From Lyophyllum atratum (Eukaryota; Basidiomycota; Agaricomycetes; Agaricales; Lyophyllaceae), in the NCBI GenBank assembly GCA_014905825.1, contig JACGCN010000092.1, forward strand, positions 1 through 64,000: a stretch of 64,000 nt of DNA. Direction: 5' to 3'. Position numbers and translations under genes: made by a program. Positions 1 through 11,738 of this stretch are shown here, piece by piece; the first letter of the stretch is position 1, and each line of letters opens with the position of its first letter. Below the pieces are notes generated by a model. It did no database searches. It worked only from the letters and a program-made list of their open reading frames with translations, and was not told the origin of the DNA.

Positions 1-638
1 CGACTGCAACAATGGAATTAGTTGCGACTGCGAGTTTTCGAGCCGTCCAAGCCTTGACCTGTAGCAGAGCCGGCAACAAAGGAGCCACCATGGATCCTGT
101 GACGAGAATGAGCACAATAGTTGTGAAGAATCGAGAATTGGACATACCACATGACGGTGGGCGCATTACTCATGACGGTGAGACCAGGGGGGACATATAG
201 AACCATGGAGAGACAATCCTCAGTGTATGCAGAGGATCGACACCCGGTTGGGGACACGCAAGGGGTAAAATCGTCTCATTGACAGAACCAGTCCTGAACC
301 GGATGTTAGGGGGAAACCGGTATCAGGGAAGGATCGGAATACTTACGGGAGGTCCCAAGCGGATACGAGGGTTTGAAGGAGCCCAACGATCGGCAGTGGC
401 ATATTTGACAGTGAACCTGCTAGCGCCAGAGGGATCTGACGTGCCGCGAGCCGTGCCTATCGGTGTTACGATGTTCAGAGCCCCCATTTCCTGTACGAGG
501 GCACAGGAACTTTTTGACGATGGGCAGCCGGCACAGCAACTGATCGATGTGAGGAATGCGGAGTGCCTCGTTAGGAAGTGGCGTGGCGCAGACGGCGGAG
601 ACCAGGAGAGATGAGAAGAAGAGATTAAGTGCAACCAT
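1..638 (-). CDS. type-B carboxylesterase, 5' part (gene runs off the window)
   Basis: Secreted alpha/beta-hydrolase of the carboxylesterase/lipase family, expected to hydrolyse esters outside the cell. The chosen ATG (636-638) gives a hydrophobic signal peptide (MVALNLFFSSLLVSAVCA). Next come a VTPIGTARG stretch and FTVKYATADRW, typical of the family N-terminus, then the EDCLSMVLYVPPG block (type-B signature 2) and IHGGSF, part of the oxyanion-hole region. One intron (gtatgt...cacag) lies between VMW and IHGG. The catalytic serine, acid and histidine lie beyond position 1, so activity cannot be judged. The frame changes by +1 near the C5 run at 481-485 with no usable intron; one fewer base there would join the two family-like halves. 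Family assignment is confident; substrate unknown. Confidence 0.82.
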
Positions 639-724
639 TCTATCTATAGAAAGCAAGATGAGGGTTGTAACACCAGAGAGATGAGAACTGAAGCTGGTGA
701 AGAACTTGAAAACGAGCGTGTGGG

Positions 725-733
725 TTTATATAG
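725..733 (-). promoter_or_regulatory. TATA box of the carboxylesterase gene
   Basis: The minus strand reads CTATATAAA about 90 bp upstream of the carboxylesterase ATG, a good TATA box at a plausible distance. Assignment rests on sequence and position only. Confidence 0.55.
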
Positions 734-2720
734 AGTTGGGCGGTTCCTTCAAGGAAAAACCAGCCAGGCACTAGGAACCGGGAGAACCAAACCGAAGACA
801 GAGCAGGCGGGAAGCAAGATGGGAGGCCATGGGTCAGGGACCAAGTTATAACTTTGGGTGACATGGGACAATGCCATCCAAATCAGGAAGCAGCGACGGT
901 GTGAGTTCGGCGTTTAACGGTGTTTGGCGCTCTCGGCAGCAGTCGGACCTTGTTCTCTTCTGGGATATCATCCTCGTTCTGCCTTCAACCTTGCGCTCCT
1001 CCTGCCTCACTGATCATCAATCCTCACCCTTTGTTCCCCATCCGCTCACCGCTGGGTCCGTCCAGCGCAGCTTTCCTCTGCACGACGCATTCGCTTTTTG
1101 GACTCTCAGATTTAAAACTACTTGGGAGATGGACGCAATGGTGCCTCCGTCTAGTATCTACGAGCTTTCATCTTGCCGCAGTCGATATGAACTCTCCTTG
1201 AGACTATCTCCGGAATCTCGAACCATCATAATGAAATACGTATGCTTTCTCATACTTCCGAATCACGTACCTGGCCGGGACCATGGCTTGCGAATCTCAT
1301 GTCAAAAACCATAAGGCACTCAGACGTGTGAGACCTGATTGCTCACTCAAAATTCTACAGAATCTCACAAGACTCGCGGGAATATCAGAGGTAAAATCAG
1401 AAAGTCCATGGCTTACTGGATCGACTCGTTAACGACTGCTCAAGCCCAGGCCTGATCCTCAGCTCGACGCAAGGCATGCCAATGGTGGTCTGCCGCTATT
1501 CTGGGTGGCCGCCAATAAAATACCTGCGCCCTGGGATGGTGTGATGCCACTGTCGATGCGGTAACCCTTGTATGCCTAAAAGGCAAATGCTTGTGTGTCC
1601 CCGTCCTGTCATGGTCACCATGTTAATAATGCGCGCTGCAACTGCCTTGTTTTCGATATGTTTACCGTCGGTTCGCAATAGAGCGATGTCCAGATGCAAC
1701 ATATCACAGCTGGCGCCCTGGTCGATCTGATTGAAAATATTTCACTGCTGCGCTACATGGTTGGAACGGGAAGAAGAGGCAGGCCGATGTAGAACACACG
1801 GCATACGATAACAACGAGTACCCTTTGGGATGGCCTTGTCCACGACCGCATCGACGTACCAAGCATTTGAATTCCTGTGGTTGGTTGGGCTCTTCATTAC
1901 GGTGAATCTCCTTCCCGTACAAAAGACAAGGAAAATGTTCGCTCCATACAGGAATTGGATTGACTTTTGGAAACTTTATATGGCACATATCTCGTTTACT
2001 TCGAGCCTTTGGACAATGGTGCTACCTAGGCGACATTAGTTGCTACGCAGGACTGTCCTATAGGCGACGGAAATTTACAAGGCGATGGAAATTTGTACGA
2101 AGCTTCGACTCCTTCTGGATCCGCACACGGGTAATACAAGATTCTACCTTTCAAGATGTCTCGACAACGGGTCAGATGTTGGGACCCATTCCTGTCTCAT
2201 TTCCCGTGGGTTTCCTACAGCCTCGAACAGGCAAAAATGGCGGGCTGGTACTCACTGCACCATCGCTCTTGACTAGGAGATGGAGAATTACCTAGTCTAC
2301 TGGGATCCTACGTCACAGGGCACAGATGATAGGGAGGGCAATAAGACTAGGAAGGTGATGGAACTGATGCTCGTAGCTACCCCATGGCTGTCTATGAGTA
2401 TGTACTAGCCGCTTGGCTCCACACTGGCTGAGGCTCGAGATTCAAGGTAGTGCTCGACAGTGAATGCTAAAGCCTTAGACTGCGTGGGGAAGCGCACAGT
2501 TTGTACACTTCATCGTAATCGTATCAAATATGATATAATCACGGTCTTCAAAGATGAGTTGTGGACTTGAGAGGACTTCGCGGCGGTGACTTTCAAGAGT
2601 AAGTCTGACTATTTGGCGTCATGGACGTTGCCAAACATCGATCGCGACTCGCTTCGTTTCAGTCACGGCGGAGGCTACTTACAACACTTAACTCGCGCGA
2701 CGCACACCTGTCCCAGGCCT
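734..2720. other. gene-free stretch of about 2 kb
   Basis: Between the carboxylesterase promoter and the CWF19-like gene I find only short open frames (for example 871-1314 on plus, 1496-1702 and 1704-1988 on minus). None shows a recognisable family, convincing splice pattern or conserved motif. It may hold long upstream regions or decayed sequence. Confidence 0.4.
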
Positions 2721-5393
2721 ATGGCCGCCCCAACCAAGATGTAAGAAATTCTCTTGACCAAAACTCCTTCGCTGAAGGCAATTCGAAGACTGGCAGTAGG
2801 ATCAGCTGCTGGCTGCATCGAGGACTTCTTCACCAAAATCAAGGCTATCGACGCGAAACACGGCAAATACGACCTGGTCCTCTGTACTGGCGACTTCTTC
2901 GGTCCGATTAAAGATGAAGAAGGTGAAGGAGATATATCAAAACTGCTAACAGGCCAGTTGGAAGGTAAGCATTTTCACAGCCACTCATTCCTGTAACAAC
3001 TGTTTACTTCTTATGGCTTTGAAGCTCCAATCGATTGCTACATCATGCAAGGAGAGCATCCACTACCTGAAATGGTGGTTGAACGGTTTGCGAAGAACGG
3101 TGGAGAACTCTGCAAGAAGGTGTTCCTTCTAAGTATGTGTTGTCCCAACTTCATTTGTTGGCGTCCTCACGCCCCCGTTTACAGGCAAGTCGGGCATTAT
3201 AACGACGGCTAACGGGCTCCGCATCGCTTGCCTAGGGGGGACATATGACGCGGACATCTACTCTACTGCTGACGCCGCTCCAGTAGGTCTGCCCTACCCA
3301 TCCATAGTCATCGTCGCTCACAAATTCTGATATTTCCACAGGGATTCCTGTCCCCATTCTTCAGTTCACAAACCATGGACCGACTTCTCTCAAACACATT
3401 AGCCAAATCTACCAGCAACCAAAGTTATAAATCCTTGGCCTCTATTCAATCCTCAGCGTCCTCCTCGCAACTCATTGATATCCTCATGACGAACGTATGG
3501 CCATCAGCCATCACGCAGCTTACTGCCGCACCTCTACCACTTCCTGAACTTGCGTCATCTGGCGTTCCGGTTCTGGACGAGGCCATACGACGTACCAAGC
3601 CCCGTTATCACTTCGCGGCCGCGGGGGGCCAACCGCCTCAGTTTTGGGAACGAGAGCCATATGCGTGGGATGATGAGGAAGGTCGTGTTTCTCGGTTTAT
3701 AAGCCTAGGCGCCTTTGGTGGGCAGTCTACCTCAGGAAAGAAACCAAGAGTGTGTGATCCTTCTTGTCTCCAATTTCTACAACTAAAAGGACTTAAGTGG
3801 TTCTATGCATTTTCTATTGCTCCTCATTTGCCTGGACCAGTTCCCCGCCCTGTTAACGTCACCAAAAACCCTTTTAGAGGATCTGCATCTCGGCTGCCAA
3901 AACGTCCACACGATACTGCAGAGGGAGAGAATTTTATTTTCGGAAACGTTCGGCCTCCACCGAAACGTAGTCGGATGGGTGAGTCAATGTGCGGGGTCGC
4001 TTTCGAACATCACTGACACATACTATCAGTACAAGGTGAACCTGGGAAGGTACCACCAGGATATAAGTGTCGTCGTTGCGAGTCTACTGAAGTATGTTCT
4101 TGACTTGCATGTCATAAGCTTCTCCCTCACAGCTCGTTTATGTTCTAGCACTTCATCAACGATTGTCCTGAGAGGGCACATCCACCGGAAGGTTATATCT
4201 GCAAGATATGTTACACTGCAGGTCTTTCTACCTCTCCACCCTTCTGGGATCTCATCCTATGTCTTGTGTATAGCCTGGCCACTTCGTACGAGACTGCCCC
4301 ACGCGCGACGCACAGGGCGACACGGGTGGAAAAAGCCGAAGGAGGGGTATGTGTGCCGCGCATGCGGGAGTGAATTACATCTACTGGAAGACTGCCTAGT
4401 TGCCAATCAGCGTCCGCCCCAAGGCGAGCGACGAGGTGGCAGACGCGGTCCTCCGAAAGAAATAGGACGTTAGTTTTACTCATGCTTGTCTCCAGAGTAT
4501 CTTTGCTGATGATAATTTAGCTGATGAATGCTGGTTCTGCCTATCCAATCCTAACCTCGCGTGAGTTTTATTTACGAAGGACTTGAAACGATATCACTGA
4601 TGCATTTACATTTCCGTGCAGAAAGCATCTCATCGTCGCCATTGGTTCCGAATGCTATGTCACACTGCCCAAGGGCCAGATTATCCCCACGCAATCTTCA
4701 GCTGACCACGTCGTTGTGCCCGGCGGAGGCCACGTCCTGATCGTGCCAATCACGCATTATCCAACATTTACGACAATTCCGCCTGACCTTGCTCAGCCAA
4801 TTGTTGAAGAGACTGAGAAGTTCGCAACACGTTTTGAATATTGACTGGGGGATGTTAACATCCTTTTCTTGTCCCTTCAGGTTCAAGGCTGCCCTTCGGG
4901 CTATGTACGCCAAGCACGGAGCCGCCGGTGTCGCGTTTGAAGTTGGGCGTCTGAGCGCGAAAGGCGGCCACGCGCACGTCCAAGTAGTGCCAGTACCGCT
5001 TAACCTCAAAGACAAAGTTGAGGAGGCCTTCATCCAAGAAGGGCGTCAGTTTGGCATTGATTTTGAGGAAGACCCAGACGCGGCGATGGAATCGTGTGCA
5101 GGCGGCAAGGGTAGCTATTTCAAGGTCGACTTGCCGGATGGTCGGAAAATGGTGCATTTGATCAAGGACCATGTGCCATTCGGCATCCAGTTTGGCAGGT
5201 GTGTGATCCTATATTCTACAGATCGGAAAGCCATATATCACTGATACTCGTCTCTTCAAGGCAAGTGCTAGTCAATCTTATGGACATGCCAGACCGGTTT
5301 GACTGGAAAGCGTGCATGTTGCCTGAAGAAGAAGACAAGGCAGATGCGCAAGCTTTCAAGGAAGCATTTGCTCCATTCGATCCCAGTGGTTGA
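2721..5393 (+). CDS. DRN1: CWF19L1/Drn1-like protein (CwfJ domains, zinc knuckles)
   Basis: Family members bind spliceosomal complexes and assist intron-lariat debranching (Drn1, CWF19L1, S. pombe Mug161). Exon 1 (2721-2740) joins exon 2 at 2789 to give MAAPTKILAVGSAAG, the start of the metallophosphatase-like N-terminal domain; YDLVLCTGDFFG follows. The middle holds three CCHC zinc knuckles (YKCRRC..., YICKIC..., YVCRAC...). The end has CwfJ C-terminal domain 1 (DECWFCLSNPNL, then HVVVPGGGHVLIVPITHY) and domain 2 up to FDPSG and the stop at 5391. About eight introns of 48-70 bp. Knuckle 2 is intact only if the intron at 4218 uses a GC donor and the A5 tract at 4330-4334 is one base longer; otherwise the frame reads through without its His and last Cys. 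The junction near 4470-4500 is uncertain. Confidence 0.88.
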
Positions 5394-5683
5394 TCAAGTC
5401 AGTGATCCGCCATCCAATGTATCATGCTCCACCTTTATACATCTGTTTTTTTTTGTAACTGCACTAAAAGCGAGATGTCTTTGTTTGCATGGCTCTTGAT
5501 TTCACATACTCAACAAATTTCAGAGTTATGGAGGTATACCACCTCAAAGGTATTCGTTACAACATACATAAGTTCCAGGCGTACGCAGAAGGATACATTG
5601 ATATCGGGCATGAGGGACAAAATGGTGTATACATGATAAAGATCATTGGAACTGAGATGGGGGAATCTACCGTCAGATCAGAT

Positions 5684-8039
5684 TTAAGCTTGTTCTCTGG
5701 TCTGACGTACTGTAGCACTAGTAGGGGTCTTGAGGGATGAGTCGACATTTGCGACTTCGACATCGGGATGACCATCAACACTCTTCTTATAACTGCAAAA
5801 GAGGATGAGCATTCGGTAATGAGCTGCAGATAGAAGTAGACTTCCACATACCTATGACCGATATTTTCCATCCCTGTCTTCTTGGCCTTCTTGAGAACCA
5901 TTCCAATCGCATCCAGGCCTCTGTCGAGGTCTTCAAGAGGCGGGCCAAATGATAGGCGTACGAAGTGGTGGCAAGGTGAATTGAACAGGTTACGACGGTG
6001 GGCAGGGTTGATATCAAAGAAGATACCAGGGATGACAATGGTCTTGAACTTGAGCAGCTCCTCGAAGAATACGAGGCCGTTGTTCAGAGGCTCTGGAAGC
6101 TTCTCGAGGTTAAGCCAGATGTAGAAGGTACTGGTCGGGGGTAGATCAACGTCGAGGCCAAGTTCGTGGAGCCGAGCAAGGACGTGATCACGCTTGGCCT
6201 TGAAGTGCCTCTGGAGAGCAACCTGGTGGGGAAGATGAGCATAAGTTTGGTGTGTCTCATCTGAATATACCTTCTCAATTGCAACTCTGGAAGGGTCCAG
6301 GAGAGGGATGGCGGCCAATTGCAGACTGAAAAGCAGAAATCCGTGAAAATTCTTGGGTAGTTATGGTTTTACAACTGACGGATGATTCGCGCCTCCATCG
6401 AGGAATGAGCCTGTGCGAGACCATATCAATATCCACTGCCAGCGAAGCCACATGATCGGACAGACCCGATTGAGACAATGCAGAGACCAAGTTCTTAGGT
6501 CCGATGACCCAGCAAACTCTCCAGCCAGGAAGACGCCAATTCTATTCTTCGTGAGAGGGGCTTTAGAAGTTGAGACGACGGCAAACCTACCTTGGTCAGG
6601 CCATCGATGATAACTGCCGAGTCTTCATTCACATCTTCTACGTACCTGGCGGCGGAAATGGACTTTCCGAAGCCGCTCTCACTGTCTGGGTAGATGTACC
6701 AGGAGTAGAACTAAAACGATGTCAGCCAGGCAGAGGTAAATATGGGTGGATAGCCAGTACCTCATCCAAGATTACGGTGGTACCCTCACGCGCGAGAGAC
6801 ACCAGTTCCTTGAGATCATGACCCCTGAGAAACGTACCAGGATCATTTTAGCAATAGTAGCGGCACGCCACTTTCGATCCTTACTTGATGACCTAGGCAT
6901 AGTTGAGCAAACGGATGGATTCAAGAGGAACATTGACTCGAATACCTGACCCGTCGGATTGCGCGGATTTGATGCGAGAATGACGGCCAAACCCTGCGTC
7001 CGGATATCTTTCTGTGCTTGGCATTTGTGTCAGCAAGCGGGTCAACTATGACTGCTCTTGGCCAACCTTGGTTTGCTCTATGTCAAGTTTGTACTTGGAC
7101 TTCAGATCGGGTCAATTTACAAGGCAACGATATCTCAGAATGGACGTCTACCTTGACGTCAAGCCTGGAAAAAGAACAGCGGTAAGTTTTTGTATCCAGG
7201 CTCCTAAAAGGACAGGTGTACGCAGTGGGAACAGGAACTAGTCGCTTGAAGGCGCTGAGGACCTGGTCGTACGCCGTGTAGTCTGGGATTTGGTATGACT
7301 GCAGAATATGTCAGGAGATAACAATCGCACCCAATGCAACTTACAGTGTAGACATCGCCAATGACGGCTGCGACACGAGAAAGCCCAGATCGGCCTCCTG
7401 GGACAATGCAAACGTTCTCGTAGGTATACTTGCTAGTCTTGTCTTTGCGGTAGGTATCATTGTACAAGTGAGCCACGGCTTCCCTGAGAGCTGCGAGGAA
7501 CTTAGTGAGGCGTAATTACGTCGCATGAATTCAATTAACCTTTGACACCTGTAGTAGGGGCATATTCCAAAGAATCCACAGGCATCGGGATGGAATCTGG
7601 GCGGGCTGGGGCGTTTGGGATCGGCCCGACTTCTGGAGCACCTTGACCCAGGTTAGCCCACTCATGTGAATCGGCATAGCTGAAGCCATTGGCCATGGCT
7701 CTGTCGGAGCAGTAGATAACACCAGTGCTTCCGGGATGCTCAATACCAGGCACGGTTTCCTCATCCTAGTAGTGGCTGATCAACGACCGGCCGTAGCCAA
7801 TGATGTCATGGGTCTTACCGGATTGACGGTCTGAGGGACGACGCCTCTGGGCTTGTGTCCAGCAGCTTCTCTGAATATCTAAAGGACGGGAATTCAGGCA
7901 TCTGATGAGGAAGTGACTTGCTGGTCGAGCTTACCTGATGAGCCTCTGATTCTTTTTCATGCTTGTAATGTTTCATGGCATCGCGAACCTGTTCAACGAT
8001 GTTTGTAAAGGACTTGACACGGGGGAGGCGGAAATGCAT
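5684..8039 (-). CDS. PLP-dependent aminotransferase, class I/II
   Basis: Fold-type I pyridoxal-phosphate enzyme of the aspartate aminotransferase superfamily; the amino-acid substrate cannot be read from sequence. It begins at ATG 8037-8039 (MHFRLPRVKSFTNIVEQVRD). Visible blocks in order: DSHEWANLGQGAPEVG, YTYENVCIVPGGRSGLSRVAAVIG (cofactor phosphate region), ILASNPRNPTGQV (Asn-Pro motif), FYSWYIYPDS, and DGLTK with the presumed Schiff-base lysine. FVRLSFGPPLEDLDRGLDAI near the end carries the conserved substrate-carboxylate arginine. The last exon follows an intron starting at GHR and ends EQA at 5684-5686. At least eight short introns. It is divergent from arginase across 642 bp; a shared role in amino-acid breakdown is possible but unproven. 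Confidence 0.85.
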
Positions 8040-8681
8040 GGCGTATTGCGAAAAGATGGGGCGATGTGGTGGAATCGTTATATACTACATACCAGATTTT
8101 GAAACGTAAGGGGAGTCCTCGTCCTCGAGGGAGTGGACTCATTGCTAGCAGACGCCGATTCGTTAGCAGACATCGTAGGAAACTCTTGGGATCGATATCA
8201 GCTGCTGGATTGCACGAGGAGATGGTGGTGACAGGGTAATGCGGGAGTCTATTTTTAGGTATACTACTTAGGCTGTGAGGTACCAACAGCACTGTTGCGG
8301 TGCATATTGCTGTCATTTAACCTTCGGGAATGCAGACGGGTTCTGTAGTGGGCCTACACCGGGCAGTGACAGCGCAGAAGGACTACGTATGTCGCCAGTA
8401 GTCGCGATCGATGGCGAGCCCGGTAGAATTGGAAGAAAATGGCAGGCGAAGCCCATGGAGGTCGGGTGAATCAGTAGACGCCCTTCTGAGCGTTCTGGGC
8501 ATGCTCTGCCCCATAACCTTTCAGAGCTGCACGGTGTTGTCATGGGTCAGGATGCTGCTCCATCGGACCAAACCGTCGGTCCTTCACTGCAAATATTCAC
8601 CCCGGATCTTAGTCTCTCCGAATATAAAGACAGCTGTCCCGGCACAGTTTCCTTCACACTTCACTGAGATACCCCTTTGCC
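8040..8681. promoter_or_regulatory. divergent promoter region, aminotransferase / arginase
   Basis: The 642 bp between two divergent starts hold no convincing ORF. A TATATAAC-like stretch lies on minus at about 8078-8085, some 45 bp before the aminotransferase ATG, and a TATAAAG lies at 8623-8629 on plus. I identified no specific regulator site. Confidence 0.45.
8623..8629 (+). promoter_or_regulatory. TATA box of arginase gene
   Basis: TATAAAG lies 53 bp upstream of the arginase ATG at 8682, a plausible spacing for a highly expressed metabolic gene. Confidence 0.5.
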
Positions 8682-10109
8682 ATGCCTGTTACATTTCCAT
8701 TCATCTCCGAGCCTAAGACCGCCGCGGTGAGTCGTGTCTCTTGTGGACGTTGAGCTTGGAACTCATTGAAAATGGTTTCAGATCGTAGGCTGTCCTTTCA
8801 GGCATGTTCTATCCCAGTAGTCGTCGTAAGTCAAACATTAACGCAATTCTGGGATCGCAATCAGTGGTGGCCAAGTGAGTACAATACATCCTAGTATGTA
8901 TATCGTACCGCTGACGAGTCCCATCTTAGCCTAGAGTTGGTGTAGACAGAGGTCCAATCCATATGGTAGAGGCTGGGCTCATCGACCAGATAAAAGAACT
9001 AGGATGGGAAGTCAAGTTCGACGGGCACCACCAGTTTGAAGAAGTCAATGCCACTAATGATCCCCCAATCGGCATATTGAAAAACCCTCGATTGGTCTCC
9101 CGTGTCACAGAGGCCGTTGCAAAGGCAGTTGGAGACCATGTTCGGAAAGGAGAGTTGCCTGTCACCCTGGGAGGTGACCACTCTTTGGTGTGTCCTTATC
9201 TCGAAATTATGTGGATGTAAAGCTTACAGGGTGAGACAGGCCATGGGCACCATTTCCGGAACGCTCAGGTAGATGAAAAATGGTAATGTGCAATACTCCC
9301 ATCTCACTTAAGCTTTGTAGCGTGCACCCCGAAGTCTGTGTCATCTGGGTCGATGCCCATGCCGATATCAACACCGTCGAATCCACCGAATCAGGTGCGT
9401 CAGGTTTACCGTTGCTCGAGGTTACCTCGACGTGCTTACTTTCAATTAGGAAACATTCATGGAATGCCCGTCTCTTTCCTGCTCGGTCTCGGAAGCCAGG
9501 TCGCCGAATACTCATGGGTGAAACCCATCCTCAAGGCCGACCATCTCGTTTACATCGGCCTGCGCGATATTGATGCTGGGGAGAGGCGGATTCTCCGCGA
9601 GAATAACATCAAGGCTTTCAGCATGCACGAAGTCGACAAGTATGGAATCGGGAAGGTCATGGAAATGGCCTTGGACCATGTCAACCCAAACAGGGATCGG
9701 CCTATTCATTTGAGCTTTGATGTGGACGCGCTGGATCCCTCCGTTGCACCGTCGACTGGCACTCCGGTAAGACGGAGATTTTCATTATGAATTTTCACGC
9801 ATTCAACGTTTTCGCACAGGTTCGTGGAGGCCTCACATTCAGAGAAGGTCACTATATTTGCGAAGCGATCCACGAGACAGGTCTACTTGTAGCATTGGAC
9901 TTGATGGTATGACAAATAATTGCCTGCGACCTGTCGTGCTGCTCACCATAAACGCAGGAGGTCAATCCTTCGCTCGCCGACGATGCCAGTGTCCGCCAGA
10001 CCGTCCAGGTTGGATGCTCCCTGGTGAGGTCAGCGCTAGGTTAGCAGATTCAGTCGCCCATAGCGATCAACTATCTCACCAATAACCAACAGGAGAGACG
10101 TTGTTGTAG
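8682..10109 (+). CDS. CAR1: arginase
   Basis: Hydrolyses L-arginine to ornithine and urea (EC 3.5.3.1) with a binuclear manganese centre. All metal-binding blocks are visible: GGDHSL (ending 9187), WVDAHADIN, and [32 protein letters not shown] and [14 protein letters not shown] also match the family, and LVALDLMEVNPSL precedes a C-terminus ending ALGETLL at 10109. Exons: 8682-8726, 8782-8801, a 10-nt microexon 8865-8874, 8930-9187, then further exons. The microexon is needed to complete [16 protein letters not shown], the conserved N-terminal block; the intron before it begins with GC (8802), not GT. Length about 320 residues, as usual. The protein lacks an obvious leader, so it is probably cytosolic. 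Confidence 0.95.
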
Positions 10110-11220
10110 AATTGGAAGACGCCTCTTGCAAATTTTTGGAAGCCCTGTCCCAGTTGTATCGATTAACAGACTTGCTAAGTTATGCTCGACACGCCTAATG
10201 ATCCAGAATTTTCTACTAGTACTACCGTTTGTTGGGACCATCCTTGGCCACAAGTGCGAGACCTGTTATATCAGATGAGATCGATATCAAGCTCGCTGCC
10301 GTCTTCGACGACCATCATTCTTGCGGCCGTACGGAGCTTGTTGCATTGGTCCAAACAAGAGCTTTGATGTACGGCGTCTGGTCAGAAGCGCAAAAGTGGG
10401 TGAGTCCAAAGCGTACACCTCAATTAGAGCTGAGCATGGCTCCTCTAGGGACGGGTTCCGAGCACTGACCCTCTGGATCTGTCTTTGGTGAGAGCAGTAA
10501 CGGAGGCTTTGATCTATCAAGTTTGGCGTTCTGTTAAATTTTGTTGAACCATGAGCAAAGCCCACTATCTACGGCGCGCTTTAAGCACATCACGGGCAAA
10601 GCATACTAAATTACGCTCAGCACGTCGCATAAATCTTGAAGGTCATCTCATTCTTCACTGCACTACTCATCACTCCCGAGTCCAACGACTGCTGGGAGCC
10701 AACCCTCCACACGCGCGACGTCGGTACACTTTCTCCTTATACCTTACTCCCATCACTTTCTCTCTCAGCTTTGAACGGCACACTCAACGTCGAATGATTA
10801 CGGCACCCTCTGTCCGAGTCTACGAATTCTCTTCGCTTTCAGAACCGTGTACACTGCATTTGCTAACGATATTAATATCGTGGACGTGTCTTCTTCACGC
10901 TGTTTAATGGAAGTACCTTCTTTAGGTACTGCTTCCACAACAACATAGACTATGTGCGTCTTTGCAACGTGTCTGTATACTGGACACTTGCCACTGTTCA
11001 CTCCCGGTTCACTCATCACAGGGTCGTATACGGGTGCATTCTTCATCATAATCATATCATTTGTACCAATTACTAAATATCATGCATCCCACTATCCTAT
11101 ATGCTACACTTTGCCACATTCCCAAGTTGAAGCTTCGAGGTATGTACAACTCTGGCGTGACGCGTCCGACGAAGTATATAACACAACAAGAGCTAGGCTC
11201 GTCCCCATCCGGCTTCACAT
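10110..11220. other. gene-poor stretch left of the inverted repeat
   Basis: Only unsupported short frames occur (10182-10367, 10551-10907 plus, and others). No family, motif or splice pattern could be recognised. With 11739-12501 it makes up most of a 2.4-kb gap between arginase and the kinesin gene. Confidence 0.4.
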
Positions 11221-11738
11221 CACATGACCACTCGCGGAACTCGTTAGATGCGAAGCCGGCTGGGACGTCTCGTCGGTGTTTTGGCAGAGCCCGCCAAATG
11301 TGACCTCGGGACTTCGTCAAAAAAAGTGGCCTCAACCTCAAAAAAAGTGCCAAAATTGAGTATACAGAAAACTGTTTTTAGAATACATAGAACACGATGC
11401 AATAAAAATTACGAGGGCGATTTTTTGAGTGGAACTTCGTCATTGACAGGTGGACTTGGCGTGTGAGTGGAGGACGATGAGTGAGGAGGGATGTGTGCCG
11501 GCGCACGGGCCTGCCTTCGACGATGACGAAGTTTAACTCAAAAAATTGCCCTCGTAATTTCCATTGTATTGTGATCTACGTACTCTAAAAATGGTTTTTT
11601 CTATACCCACTTTTGACACTTTTTTTGAGGTTGAGACCACTTTCCTTGACGAAGTCCCGAGGTCACATTTGGCAGGGCCTGCCAAAACACCGACGAGACG
11701 TCCCAGTCCGCTCGCAAGCTCGCGTCTCGTCACATGCT
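11221..11738. repeat. long imperfect inverted repeat (foldback/MITE-like hairpin)
   Basis: The left arm (about 11221-11442) and the right arm (about 11522-11738) are reverse complements at roughly four of five bases, separated by about 80 bp. Shared blocks include GGGACGTCTCGTCGGTGTT, AAATGTGACCTCGGGACTTC and AATTACGAGGGC. The same peptide-like string appears on plus at 11248 and on minus at 11533, which shows the symmetry directly. Similarity weakens but continues outward to the CACATGAC/CATGTGAC ends. There is no transposase ORF. It could be a non-autonomous foldback element or the relic of two head-to-head copies. I saw no clear target-site duplication. Confidence 0.8.

Noticed and set aside
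871..1314. 147-residue plus-strand open frame in the first gap
   Set aside because: No recognisable motif, ordinary composition for random GC-balanced DNA, no splice partners; not enough to call a gene.
8012..10109. Aminotransferase plus arginase as a metabolic gene cluster
   Set aside because: Only two genes, the aminotransferase substrate is unknown, and neighbouring genes are unrelated.
10551..10907. 118-residue open frame left of the inverted repeat
   Set aside because: No family resemblance and a competing frame on the other strand; probably chance.
11221..11738. Inverted repeat as two small genes (11248-11466 plus, 11533-11733 minus)
   Set aside because: The similar peptides only reflect the DNA symmetry; neither frame has conserved coding features.
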